Numbered from the stretch's first letter, positions 34,715 to 43,310 are shown. The stretch is 45,120 bases of DNA from an uncultured Granulosicoccaceae bacterium (GCA_937923745.1 CALDUO010000016.1:1-45120), one strand, 5' to 3'. Numbers and translations: made by a program. Notes: a model not told the origin generated them from the sequence alone.

Positions 34715-35701
34715 TCAAGTCTGTGTGGTCACGCCTGAATTGGTGTCTGAATTGGTGTCTGGGTTGGTGTCTGTGGTGGCGTTTGCACTGGTATGAAACG
34801 CATTACCGGCTGAGGTAATTTCAACAGCAAGCTGCGCCGCCTCACGCACCACAACCGGTGCAATGGCAGCATCGAAACGTGCATAAAAGTTAAGCCCGTC
34901 AGGCACCCAACCAAGGTCAATCAGTGCCAGGTCACCTCTGTCGACATACTCTTTGACCATAGATTCGGGCAGTGCCGCAATGCCGATTCCGTCAATAGCC
35001 ATGTACAAACTGGCCGACAGGTTATTGGTCGTGACAATACGCGCTACCGGTAACTGCCTGACGGTGTGCAGCTTGATCTGCTCGTAGACAATAGTGTCTC
35101 TGGCAGGCGACAGAATCGTCGGCGCGGCTGTTGGGTGATGACTACTGTGATCGTCAGCGCTGAATACACCCTGCGGGTACAGCGATGGAGCTGCCACCCA
35201 AACGAACGGGTGCGACCCCAGCGAGAGTTCGCCGCTGAGGTTGCTCTCGAACGGTTGATTGTGTAAGCCTAAATCGAGGTTGCGGGCCACGAGCTCGCGA
35301 TCAATCGCTGTCGATAAATCAATGGTGAGCTCAACGCGTATATTGGGAAACCGCGCTTTCATTTCCCGCAGAAACAACCGCAACCACGTGTGCGCCACCA
35401 ACTCGGTTGCACCCAACCGCAAAATGCCATCGAACAACGCGGGCCGGTTGGCCGCAACCAGAAAATTCTCGGATGCCTTCAGTACCTCGCTCGCATAGGC
35501 CAGCAGCTCATGGCCTTTGACAGTGAGCTCAACCGTGCCGGACCGGCGTTCGAATAGCGCCGCATCCAGACTGGCTTCGAGTTTGGCGATACGACCGGAC
35601 ACGTTTGGCTGTGTGGTGTTAAGTTTTTCAGCCGCCCGACCAAAACTCTGCTGCTCGGCCACCCGAACAAACGTCTCAAGCTGTTTTAGATCAATGTTCA
35701 T
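34715..35701 (-). CDS. LysR-family transcriptional regulator
   Basis: Regulator of 328 aa with an N-terminal winged helix (LETFVRVAEQQSFGRAAEKLNTTQPNVSGRIAKLEASLD) and a periplasmic-binding-like effector domain (about 90-295). The C-terminus ends in a low-complexity tail of DTN-type repeats encoded by a 12-bp tandem repeat, not a normal part of the family. It overlaps the BtuF-like gene upstream by 11 bases and lies directly upstream of the hydantoinase gene on the same strand. A T-N11-A candidate site (34625-34637) lies in the gap. It probably controls the catabolic cluster. Confidence 0.88.
   Translation of the reverse strand: MNIDLKQLETFVRVAEQQSFGRAAEKLNTTQPNVSGRIAKLEASLDAALFERRSGTVELTVKGHELLAYASEVLKASENFLVAANRPALFDGILRLGATELVAHTWLRLFLREMKARFPNIRVELTIDLSTAIDRELVARNLDLGLHNQPFESNLSGELSLGSHPFVWVAAPSLYPQGVFSADDHSSHHPTAAPTILSPARDTIVYEQIKLHTVRQLPVARIVTTNNLSASLYMAIDGIGIAALPESMVKEYVDRGDLALIDLGWVPDGLNFYARFDAAIAPVVVREAAQLAVEITSAGNAFHTSANATTDTNPDTNSDTNSGVTTQT
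34736..34783 (-). repeat. 12-bp tandem repeat in the LysR 3' end
   Basis: On the plus strand TGAATTGGTGTC occurs at 34736-34747 and 34748-34759, then TGGGTTGGTGTC at 34760-34771 and a diverged unit to 34783. Translated on the minus strand it gives a DTN-rich tail. The period keeps the reading frame. Confidence 0.82.
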
Positions 35702-36503
35702 GACGCCAACGCGAAATGATAGCGAAGAGTTCGGCCAATCCGTCTTTCAGGGCCGCAGGACCCGGCTGCAGAATATTGACCGACTTTATTTCATGAAGCT
35801 CGTTATCGCGCACTGCAGGAATTGTGTCCCAGCCTGCTCGCTCACGCACGCGCTCGGGCCTGAACTTCTTGCCACACCATGAACCGATAATAATGTCTGG
35901 CTGTGCTTCAATAACACGCGACGGATCGGCGATGATGCGGTTTTTACCCAGTGATTCAACCGACAGTGATTCAAAACAGTCGTCGCCACCGGCAATACGC
36001 ACCAGCTCAGACACCCACCGTATGCCACTGATTAACGGGTCGTCCCATTCTTCAAAATAAACGCGTGGTCGGGGTGCTGACATCGCATTCGCTTGCTCCC
36101 GTGTGCTCACAACGCGGTCACGATACTCCGCGACCAACGCCTGCCCACGCTCATGAGCACCAACCATAGATGACAACATAAGCATCATGTTTAAGATGTC
36201 GTGCACTGACCGGTGATTGAGAGTCCAGACGGTCACCCCGGCGCGCACCAACGTCGCGCCAATGTCCGCCTGCAGATCTGAAAAGCCGATAACCAGATCA
36301 GGCTTTAGCGCCAGAATTTTATCGGTTTTAGCCGAAATAAATGCCGAGACTTTGGGCTTCTCCCGCCGCGCTTCGGGCGGGCGCACCGTAAAGCCCGAGA
36401 TCCCAACGATACGATCCTGCTCACCCAGCAGGTACAGCGTCTCGGTCGTCTCTTCCGTCAGACACACGATGCGTTTGGGGTAATGTGGTTGCAAGTCACT
36501 CAT
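35691..36503 (-). CDS. BtuF-like metal-receptor protein lacking a signal peptide
   Basis: Two-lobed, helical-backbone substrate-binding fold of 270 aa (cobalamin/iron-complex class): PKRIVCLTEETTETLYLLG, VSAFISAKTDKILALKPDLV, VWTLNHRSVHDILNMM and IRWVSELVRIAGGDDCF. The protein begins MSDLQPHYPKR, with no signal peptide or lipobox, so it should stay in the cytoplasm. No BtuC/BtuD-type permease or ATPase is nearby. The role is unknown; cytoplasmic cofactor binding or sensing is possible. It is cotranscribed with the LysR gene (11-base overlap) and divergent from the flavodoxin-like gene. Confidence 0.8.
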   Translation of the reverse strand: MSDLQPHYPKRIVCLTEETTETLYLLGEQDRIVGISGFTVRPPEARREKPKVSAFISAKTDKILALKPDLVIGFSDLQADIGATLVRAGVTVWTLNHRSVHDILNMMLMLSSMVGAHERGQALVAEYRDRVVSTREQANAMSAPRPRVYFEEWDDPLISGIRWVSELVRIAGGDDCFESLSVESLGKNRIIADPSRVIEAQPDIIIGSWCGKKFRPERVRERAGWDTIPAVRDNELHEIKSVNILQPGPAALKDGLAELFAIISRWRHEH

Positions 36504-36604
36504 ATCGCGATACTATACCGTGATTAGTGACGCGAGTACTCGTCTGTCAGCTGTCCCACCCAAACACGCTGGCCTTCGTCTTTCAATCATCCGGTTGATC
36601 CTTC

Positions 36605-37066
36605 ATGAAGCATCTGTTAATTGTCTGCAACACGCCGTCAGAAAACACACGCCTATTGGCGCAACAGTGTGTCGCCGGTGCCGAAGATACCGACATTGAC
36701 GCCGTTACCACCCTATTCAAGACACCCCTTGAGGCTACCGCCGACGATGTGATTCGGGCTGATGGCATTATTATCGGCACTACCGAGAATTTCGGTGCGA
36801 TGAGTGGGCTGATCAAAGACTTTTTTGAGCGTATTTATTATCCCTGCCTTGAGATCAAACAGGGCCTTCCCTATGCACTCTACATCCGCGCGGGTCTTGA
36901 CGGTACCGGCACACAAGTGGGCGTAGAAAAAATCATTACCGGGCTTCGTTGGCGCGAAATTCACGCCCCGGTTCTGCTCAAGGGCGACTACACCGATCAC
37001 TTCGCTGCACAAACACGGGAACTCGGACTCTACATGGCAGCAGGTCTCGACAATGGTATCTTTTAA
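36605..37066 (+). CDS. flavodoxin-like / NAD(P)H-dependent FMN protein
   Basis: Small flavodoxin-fold protein of 153 aa. The N-terminal strand and phosphate loop read LLIVCNTPSENTRLLAQQ, and the FMN-contact loop is GIIIGTTENFGAMSGLIKDFFERIYY. It resembles NAD(P)H-dependent FMN reductases more than electron-carrier flavodoxins. Ten bases separate it from the MaoC gene downstream, so they probably form one transcript. The substrate or partner is not identifiable. Confidence 0.78.
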   Translation: MKHLLIVCNTPSENTRLLAQQCVAGAEDTDIDAVTTLFKTPLEATADDVIRADGIIIGTTENFGAMSGLIKDFFERIYYPCLEIKQGLPYALYIRAGLDGTGTQVGVEKIITGLRWREIHAPVLLKGDYTDHFAAQTRELGLYMAAGLDNGIF

Positions 37067-37075
37067 AACACACAC

Positions 37076-37954
37076 ATGAAAACACTGTTATCGCTGGTTA
37101 ATCAGTCAATTGTCGGTCAAGACCATTCGTACACAGCACGTGACACGTGCCTATACGCGCTGGGATGTGGCCTCGGGCAGGACCCGACAGATACCGATCA
37201 ATTGACCTTTGTCTATGAAGCGGCATCTGGCTTCAGCGCATTACCCACCTACCCGGTCGTGTTGGGTGACGGCGGCTTTTGGCTAAGCGATCCAAAATAC
37301 GGTGTGGATTGGACTCAAGTGCTCCATGGTGAACAGGGTATTATGTTACATGCCAACATACCGGTTGAAGGCACTGTCAGAAGCACCGCCACCATTACCG
37401 ATATTGTTGACAAAGGCCCGGAGAAAGGTGCTTTTATCTATACGAGTCGTGACATCCATTGCACCACCAGCAACACCTTACTGGCCACACTGACATCAAC
37501 GATCGTAGCGCGCGCCAACGGTGGTTTTGGCGGACCACAACAACGCAGCGGCACGATAGCTGAGCCGACACCGACACCCGAGGGTCCTGCCGACCATCAG
37601 TGCGACTTACCTATACAACCATCAGCCGGATTAATCTATCGGCTGTCGGGCGATTTAAATCCGCTCCATGCGAGTCCAGAGGCCGCCGCAAACGTTGGCT
37701 TTTCGCGACCGATTTTACATGGCCTCTGTACATTGGGCACCACAGGCATGGCATTACTCAAACACTGTTGTCACTACAACCCAAATGCCGTACGTTCAAT
37801 CTCGGCACGATTCACAGCGCCAGTATTTCCGGGTGAAACGCTGCGGGTGAGCATATGGCAGCTCAGCAACACACATTACCGGTTTCAAACACACGTGCCG
37901 GAACGGGATTGCGTGGTGATTGATCAGGGAGCCCTGGTGTTAAATACAGTGTAA
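37076..37954 (+). CDS. MaoC-like enoyl-CoA hydratase (hydratase 2 type)
   Basis: Double hot-dog hydratase of 292 aa resembling the hydratase 2 domain of peroxisomal multifunctional enzyme 2. The active-site motif is YRLSGDLNPLHASPEAAANV, with Asp and His, followed by GFSRPILHGLCTLG. An N-terminal hot-dog half has a MaoC dehydratase-like ATITDIVDKGPEKG. Hydratase 2 converts trans-2-enoyl-CoA to the R-3-hydroxyacyl-CoA, opposite in stereochemistry to the usual product used by the dehydrogenase at 26503. It probably belongs to a fatty or branched acyl-CoA pathway. Confidence 0.85.
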   Translation: MKTLLSLVNQSIVGQDHSYTARDTCLYALGCGLGQDPTDTDQLTFVYEAASGFSALPTYPVVLGDGGFWLSDPKYGVDWTQVLHGEQGIMLHANIPVEGTVRSTATITDIVDKGPEKGAFIYTSRDIHCTTSNTLLATLTSTIVARANGGFGGPQQRSGTIAEPTPTPEGPADHQCDLPIQPSAGLIYRLSGDLNPLHASPEAAANVGFSRPILHGLCTLGTTGMALLKHCCHYNPNAVRSISARFTAPVFPGETLRVSIWQLSNTHYRFQTHVPERDCVVIDQGALVLNTV

Positions 37955-37995
37955 AAAATCTGCATTTCACAGGGTTTCTGACAAGACGCTTTCTT

Positions 37996-38075
37996 GGTCG
38001 CTACTGATCACCAGCCACCCATAGTCAGCAACCAACTATTAGCGACCACAAATCGTCTGCCGGGGACTAGCGACC
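37996..38075. repeat. three copies of an 8-mer, TAGCGACC, upstream of the DUF6164 gene
   Basis: TAGCGACC occurs at 38040-38047 and 38068-38075 as a direct repeat and as its reverse complement GGTCGCTA at 37996-38003, all within 80 bases upstream of the small-protein gene. They could be binding sites; the function is unknown. Confidence 0.45.
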
Positions 38076-38142
38076 ATCGACTCACGATTTTTGTTACAGT
38101 ATTCAATCGGTCACCCACTTTCACCGTTAGAGAACACTACCC

Positions 38143-38487
38143 ATGGCCACACTGGCATTCAGGCTGCGTCACGTACCGGATGATGAAGCTGATGATATCC
38201 GATCGCTACTGACCGGCCACGATATTAAATACTACGAAACCAGCGCTGGAAATTGGGGAATTTCCATGCCCGGTATCTGGCTTGAAGACGGCGAGGACGT
38301 CGAGTACGTAAAAGCACTCATCAACGACTACCAGGAAGAACGCGCCAAGAATGCCCGTCAGTCTGACGAGGTAACACCAACATTGACCGACTCCCTCAAA
38401 CAGCACCCGGGTCGGGCCATCGGCGTTATCGGATTTTGTATTCTCGTGCTCTATTTTTTAATCAAGCCTTTCTATTCGCTGGCTTAA
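38143..38487 (+). CDS. DUF6164-type small membrane-anchored protein
   Basis: Protein of 114 aa. Residues 1-65 form a small alpha/beta domain: LAFRLRHVPDDEADDIRSLL, IKYYETSAGNWGISMPGIWL and EYVKALINDYQEERA. A short linker and one transmembrane segment follow near the C-terminus (GVIGFCILVLYFLI). The N-terminal pattern is recognisable as the conserved gammaproteobacterial DUF6164 family, whose function is unknown. The domain faces the cytoplasm if the single C-terminal segment acts as a tail anchor. A strong bidirectional terminator follows. Confidence 0.78.
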   Translation: MATLAFRLRHVPDDEADDIRSLLTGHDIKYYETSAGNWGISMPGIWLEDGEDVEYVKALINDYQEERAKNARQSDEVTPTLTDSLKQHPGRAIGVIGFCILVLYFLIKPFYSLA

Positions 38488-38560
38488 CATACACACCTGC
38501 CTTCTCTGACGCATCTATCATAATGTTGGAGGCAATGAATATTGAACGCAAACACTATTC

Positions 38561-38601
38561 AAAAAAAAGCCCGTTATCTCTTAAGACAACGGGCCTTTTT
38601 T
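38561..38601. terminator. bidirectional rho-independent terminator
   Basis: Eight As (38561-38568) precede GCCCGTT (38569-38575). It pairs with AACGGGC (38588-38594), with an inner TCT/AGA pair, and is followed by six Ts (38596-38601). It sits between the convergent DUF6164 and aqpZ genes and should stop transcription from both sides. Confidence 0.92.
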
Positions 38602-38662
38602 GTCACCTAAGTGATGCCGTCACCTGCAGACTTTCCGGCCTGCAAGATCAGATCACTAAATC

Positions 38663-39400
38663 TTAATATTCGTCTTCTGCTTCAGCAAGACAAACTTTGT
38701 ACACGATACCGGCCAGCAGCGCGCCAACAAGCGGGGCTACCCAGAACATCCACAACTGAACCATCGCTGTTTGTCCTGAAAACAATGCAACACCAGTACT
38801 ACGCGCCGGATTCACAGACGTGTTGGTAATCGGAATACTGATCAGGTGAATCAGTGTCAAGCACAAACCAATTGCGATTGGCGCGAAACCCGCCGGCGCA
38901 CGATGATCCGTTGCACCAAGGATCACGATCAGGAACATAAAAGTCAGCACGACCTCAGCGATTAATGCAGCAACCATGGTGTAACCATGCGGTGACGCTT
39001 CACCATATCCATTCGCTGCTATGGGCCCGCCCGCCCAATCAGGATTACCGTTTAACATCGTAAAAATCAGAAAACCCGCCAGAATAGCACCCAGAACCTG
39101 AGCGATCACATACGGCACGAAGTGCGCAGCCGGAAAACGGCCACCCGCCAAAAGACCTAACGATACGGCCGGATTCAAGTGACAGCCCGAAATATGACCA
39201 ATGGCATACGCCATGGTTACAACAGTTAAACCAAAGGCTAACGATACGCCAAGGTAACCAAGACCAATATTAAACGCACCACCACCGTCGACACTTTTGG
39301 TTAATACCGCAGCGAATGCAGCGGCCCCACAACCACCGAGTACAAGCCAAAACGTCCCGATGAACTCTGCCATCAATTTTTTAGACATTGGTACACCCAT
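38663..39400 (-). CDS. aqpZ: aquaporin Z
   Basis: Inner-membrane water channel of 245 aa with six transmembrane segments and two half-helices carrying NPA motifs: [18 protein letters not shown] and [16 protein letters not shown]. The selectivity filter fits water rather than glycerol: the His in [15 protein letters not shown] and the Arg of NPAR are those of AqpZ. ATG 39400 is supported by GGGAG seven bases upstream; the alternative ATG at 39388 would lack it. It ends at the bidirectional terminator. Confidence 0.93.
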   Translation of the reverse strand: MGVPMSKKLMAEFIGTFWLVLGGCGAAAFAAVLTKSVDGGGAFNIGLGYLGVSLAFGLTVVTMAYAIGHISGCHLNPAVSLGLLAGGRFPAAHFVPYVIAQVLGAILAGFLIFTMLNGNPDWAGGPIAANGYGEASPHGYTMVAALIAEVVLTFMFLIVILGATDHRAPAGFAPIAIGLCLTLIHLISIPITNTSVNPARSTGVALFSGQTAMVQLWMFWVAPLVGALLAGIVYKVCLAEAEDEY

Positions 39401-39848
39401 TGAAAATCTCCCGATTTACTGTTTTTAAGAATGAACCGAGAGCGTAGCATGTAGGTTGCCAGACACCGACAGCTGTGACGTTAGTTAACAGTGCCGGGTC
39501 TTGCAGTACGATTTAGGGTGTTCTGTAACATTTATTTGCATTTAAAAACCATATTTCATACTTTGAAAAGACTTTCATTGCGTGCAGCGTATAAAACGTC
39601 AATATTGAGTCGCCAATAAAACTATTTGTCATCGGTATTACTTAGCCTGTTTTATCTACAGGGATGCTCCACCGGTGGAAAAAGACCCCGCATACATATA
39701 ACGGGCGAGACAGCCAGCTGCGAATCAACAGCACTGGCTGTGTTAATGGTGAACAATATGCCGTTTTTTTCGAACACGTTCATCAAACTTTCGTTAACCA
39801 GATGATGCGACAGTGTTAGAGTCCTGTCTTGAGACACCATGATTCGAA
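39401..39848. other. 448-bp divergent intergenic region
   Basis: Holds the promoters of aqpZ (leftward) and of the binding-protein gene at 39849 (rightward). The middle part, about 39520-39650, is clearly AT-rich. I see no supported gene, RNA or strong palindrome. Confidence 0.5.
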
Positions 39849-40595
39849 GTGACCGATATGATGAAAGCAATACTAGAGGAACTGGCACCCACAGGCGTAT
39901 TACGCGCCGCCATTAACATGAGCAATTTTTTGTTGGTCACGGCAACCGACAACGCTGGCAACCCGGATGGCGTCTCGCCTGCTATCGCAAGAGCCATTGC
40001 CGGCAAACTTGGAGTAAAGGCAACGCTCATTCCCTATAAAAACCCGGGCGATGTGGCTGATGCAGCCGTTCTTAATGAATGGGATATAGGCAATATCGCA
40101 GCAGAGCCTGAGCGAGCGAAAACCATTCAGTTCAGTCCGGCCTACTGTGAAATACAGGCTACCTATCTACTACCTCCCGGCTCGACATTTACCTCACCTG
40201 AACAAGTGGATTCAGCCGGCACCCGTATCGCAGTTAAGAACAGGGCTGCCTACGACCTCTGGCTGACCGACAACCTTCACGCTGCAACGTTAGTAAAAGC
40301 CGAGAGCATTGATCACTCGTTTGAATTATTCAGAGACCAACAGTTAGATGCATTGGCAGGACTACGACCTGCGCTCATAAAACAACAACAGCTGATGCCA
40401 GGCTCTGTTCTTTTGGAAGATAGTTTCACGGCAGTTCAGCAGTCGATTGGTTGCCAGCCAAACAAACCACACGCTCGTGAATTTTTGCATGCATTTGTTC
40501 GTGACGCGATTGCATCCGGGTTGATCGCAGAATTAATTGATCAATACGGTGTAACAGGTAAGCTCTCGGTGGCGCCCCCAATAACTGATCATTAG
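39849..40595 (+). CDS. family-3 substrate-binding-domain protein without signal peptide
   Basis: Bacterial extracellular solute-binding family 3 fold (amino-acid/ectoine type), 248 aa: TGVLRAAINMSNFLLVTATD, GVSPAIARAIAGKLGVKA, DIGNIAAEPERAKTIQFSPAY and IAVKNRAAYDLWLTDNL. The start is GTG 39849 or ATG 39858; either way there is no hydrophobic signal, so the protein is probably cytoplasmic. No permease or ATPase is adjacent. Similar signal-less single-domain proteins exist in other proteobacteria without known role. The stop lies inside an 18-bp duplication and is followed by a hairpin. Confidence 0.8.
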   Translation: MTDMMKAILEELAPTGVLRAAINMSNFLLVTATDNAGNPDGVSPAIARAIAGKLGVKATLIPYKNPGDVADAAVLNEWDIGNIAAEPERAKTIQFSPAYCEIQATYLLPPGSTFTSPEQVDSAGTRIAVKNRAAYDLWLTDNLHAATLVKAESIDHSFELFRDQQLDALAGLRPALIKQQQLMPGSVLLEDSFTAVQQSIGCQPNKPHAREFLHAFVRDAIASGLIAELIDQYGVTGKLSVAPPITDH

Positions 40596-40618
40596 GCGAC
40601 AACTGATCATCAGGCGAT
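40583..40618 (+). repeat. 18-bp direct duplication across a stop codon
   Basis: AACTGATCATTAGGCGAC (40583-40600) is repeated as AACTGATCATCAGGCGAT (40601-40618). The TAG stop of the preceding gene lies in the first copy (40593-40595). In the second copy the same bases read CAG, so loss of the first stop would extend the protein. Confidence 0.8.
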
Positions 40619-40626
40619 AACACGAG

Positions 40627-40668
40627 ACTGCCGATGGCTCTGTATTAACAGAGGCAACCATCGGCAGT
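40627..40668 (+). terminator. long two-stem hairpin after the family-3 binding-protein gene
   Basis: An outer 11-bp stem ACTGCCGATGG/CCATCGGCAGT (40627-40637 and 40658-40668) encloses an inner 6-bp stem CTCTGT/ACAGAG (40638-40643 and 40648-40653), with a 4-base bulge at 40654-40657. It lies 31 bases after the stop. The T-run is poor, but the stem is strong enough for a terminator. Confidence 0.7.
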
Positions 40669-40737
40669 TGTCTTGAATTTCAGTAGCCCAATGTCGCTGG
40701 AGCGCACCAGACAACCAGTACCAGGAGGGGTGAATCT

Positions 40738-40759
40738 GCATCACCACTATGGGTGATGC
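40738..40759. terminator. 8-bp hairpin in the convergent gap before the dehydrogenase end
   Basis: GCATCACC (40738-40745) pairs with GGTGATGC (40752-40759) around a six-base loop. It lies 70 bases past the stop of the minus-strand dehydrogenase gene, with no T-run. It could be its transcript end. Confidence 0.4.
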
Positions 40760-40828
40760 GGGAACGGAAATGAAGAAACAGGAACGGGGTCAGGCAAAGA
40801 ACGGAGGCCGCCTGGAGACATACTGTTT

Positions 40829-43282
40829 TTACGCGCGGATTCGGTTACCCGCTGGATCCCACGGGCTGGCATCTATAACACGACACTGATGCTCAACGCC
40901 TACAATATGCGTGGTGAGCTCAGTACCCGGCGTCGCAAACGCAGGTGTTATCAGCGCCATTGCCAATGACTGATCAACGCTGTGTCCGTAACCACCTGAT
41001 GTGGTCATACCAATACGCTGACCGTCGCTATTCCACAACGGTTCATAGCCGGAGCATTCAGCCTGCGCGTTATCGATGCTGAGTGTCACCAACGTCTGCT
41101 TCAGAGCAGCTTTGCCTGCGTCACGCTCAGCCACCACACCGGCTTTACCGACAAACTGTGCTTCTTTGTCCCACGCAATCCAGCGATCCATACCGGTCTC
41201 GCCCGGTGTATAGGCCTGCATAAACTCAGCATTCCAGATACCAAAACTCTTTTCCATGCGCAAGGTATTCAACGCATAGTATCCATACTCTCTGATATTA
41301 AATTCGGCACCGGCCTGCTGTAATTTTTCGCGGAGCACGCTGTGCTCCAGCGCTCCACAATTAATTTCATACCCCAATTCACCGGCCACTGACAGCCTGC
41401 CAACTTTGGCGCGGATCATACCGATATCAACTTCGCGGCAAGCCATAAACCGGAATGCCTCAGCAGACATATCGTGATGAGTCAGAGACTCAATGACACG
41501 ACGCGAGTCAGGGCCTGAAATCGCATACCCTGCCACTGTATCCGAAATATCACGAACCTGAACGGATGCAGTGTCGATAAGCGCACGTTCACCACCGGCC
41601 AAGTGGTCGTGAAACCAGCGCATGTGCCACTCACGCAGATAATAACTTCCCATAATCCAATAGGTACCATCACCCCAATTAAAGCAGGTAAGGTCTCCCT
41701 TTAGCCGACCGTCGTGTCCCAGCATGACGGCCAATCTCGCCCGGTTGGCATCGGGCAATCGGGTAGCGAACAGTTGATCGAGCCATTCTGTAGCGCCGGC
41801 ACCAGTGACTTCAAATCGACTGAAACCGGTGATATCAAGCATACCCACACCGTTCCGCACAGCATCGTGCTCAGCCTTGACCAGGTCGAACGCATTGGAA
41901 CGTCTGAGTGTCGGCTCTTCGGCAAACCCTTCCGGACCAAACACCAATGGCACTTCGAGGCCCCAACTGTTACCGAACACTGCACCATCGTTTTTCTGGT
42001 CGCGCCAGACTGCCGCGCGTTTCAAATCACGACCCGCTGGTAGCTGCTCGTTGGGATAACTCATCACAAACCGACGACTGTAAAACTGGCCGGTCGTTTG
42101 TCGGATATATTCTCGATTGGAGGCAAACTGACCATAACGTGCTATGTCCATTGACCACGCATCGGCTTCTGTTTCGCCGTGAATCATCCATTCAGCCAGT
42201 GTTTTTCCGACACCACCACCCTGTAAAAAACCAGCCATCACGCCACAAGCCAACCAGTAATTACGCAAACCACGCACGGGCCCAACCAGCGGATTTCCGT
42301 CCGGCGAAAACGTAAAGGCACCATTGACCCAGTTTTTGATACCCGTCGTGTTTAGATCAGGGTAACGGTCAAATGACATCGCCAACTCGTTTTCAATGCG
42401 ATCGAAATCCTCGCGAAACAGTTCCATGCCATAACTCCACGGCGCACCGTCCATCGCCCAATGTTCATGCTCGATCTCATAGATTCCAATGAGAATGCCA
42501 TTGTCCCACTGTCGCATATAGGTGAACCCCTCAAGGTCCACCATCATCGGCACTTCGAAGTCCAGCGCTTCCAAATCAGGGATAGTATCGGTGACAAGAT
42601 AGTGGTGTTTCAGTGGTGACACCGGGAGGTCAAGACCCACCATCCGTCCGACTTGCTTGGCCCACAGTCCACCGGCATTTACCACATGCTCGGCATGTAC
42701 TTCGCCCTGCTCGGTCACCACCGTCCATGTGCCATCGGGGCGTTGCAACAGGTTTTCGACCTTGTTGTTTTCAATGACCTCGGCTCCTCGCATACGCGCC
42801 GCTTTTGCATAAGCCCACACGGTACCCGTGGTATCAACATACCCCTCACGATCTGCCCACAAACCACCCAACACCCCGTCGACATTCATGATCGGGCACT
42901 TCTCTTTGACCTCACTCGCGCTCATCAGACGTACGTCTTCAATGCCGATGGTCTGAAACGTTCGGTAGGCGCCCTGTAACCACTCCCATCGCTCGGGTGT
43001 GCTCGCGATCGTGATGCCACCCGTCATATGCAAACCAATATCCTGCCCGCTCTCTGCTTGAATCTTGGGCAGCAGGTCAAGGGTATACCCCTGCAGCGCG
43101 GCCATATTGGGATCAGCGTTTAATGCGTGCACGCCACCGGCCGCATGCCAGCTTGAGCCTGCTGTCAGCACCGAGCGTTCTATGATGGCGCAGTCAGTCC
43201 AGCCCAGCTTGGCAAGATGGTACAACACAGACGCCCCAACAACCCCACCACCAATAATAACGACGCGATAACTGTCTTTCAT
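40829..43282 (-). CDS. dimethylglycine/sarcosine dehydrogenase-like FAD-GcvT fusion
   Basis: Removes methyl groups from N-methylglycines and passes the one-carbon unit to tetrahydrofolate; 817 aa. An N-terminal DAO domain has RVVIIGGGVVGASVLYHLAK. His46 in AGSSWHAAG matches the His that binds FAD covalently in dimethylglycine dehydrogenase. The C-terminal half (about 430-810) is GcvT-like, with GLEVPLVFGPEGF, GVGMLDITGFSRFEVTG, VAGELGYEINCG and the GcvT_C region GMTTSGGYGHSV. ATG 43282 was chosen over GTG 43288 because GGAG lies five bases before it. Dimethylglycine and sarcosine cannot be told apart here. It is divergent from the EamA gene. Confidence 0.88.
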   Translation of the reverse strand: MKDSYRVVIIGGGVVGASVLYHLAKLGWTDCAIIERSVLTAGSSWHAAGGVHALNADPNMAALQGYTLDLLPKIQAESGQDIGLHMTGGITIASTPERWEWLQGAYRTFQTIGIEDVRLMSASEVKEKCPIMNVDGVLGGLWADREGYVDTTGTVWAYAKAARMRGAEVIENNKVENLLQRPDGTWTVVTEQGEVHAEHVVNAGGLWAKQVGRMVGLDLPVSPLKHHYLVTDTIPDLEALDFEVPMMVDLEGFTYMRQWDNGILIGIYEIEHEHWAMDGAPWSYGMELFREDFDRIENELAMSFDRYPDLNTTGIKNWVNGAFTFSPDGNPLVGPVRGLRNYWLACGVMAGFLQGGGVGKTLAEWMIHGETEADAWSMDIARYGQFASNREYIRQTTGQFYSRRFVMSYPNEQLPAGRDLKRAAVWRDQKNDGAVFGNSWGLEVPLVFGPEGFAEEPTLRRSNAFDLVKAEHDAVRNGVGMLDITGFSRFEVTGAGATEWLDQLFATRLPDANRARLAVMLGHDGRLKGDLTCFNWGDGTYWIMGSYYLREWHMRWFHDHLAGGERALIDTASVQVRDISDTVAGYAISGPDSRRVIESLTHHDMSAEAFRFMACREVDIGMIRAKVGRLSVAGELGYEINCGALEHSVLREKLQQAGAEFNIREYGYYALNTLRMEKSFGIWNAEFMQAYTPGETGMDRWIAWDKEAQFVGKAGVVAERDAGKAALKQTLVTLSIDNAQAECSGYEPLWNSDGQRIGMTTSGGYGHSVDQSLAMALITPAFATPGTELTTHIVGVEHQCRVIDASPWDPAGNRIRA

Positions 43283-43310
43283 AGTCACTCCAGTATGTGC
43301 CCATTGCTTT

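Noticed and set aside
40760..40806. GGAACGGGGTCAGG string resembling motifs that recur near REP-associated transposases
   Set aside because: A single short match with no paired inverted copy and no transposase gene. A similar string near 22520 is ordinary coding sequence of the GH114 gene.
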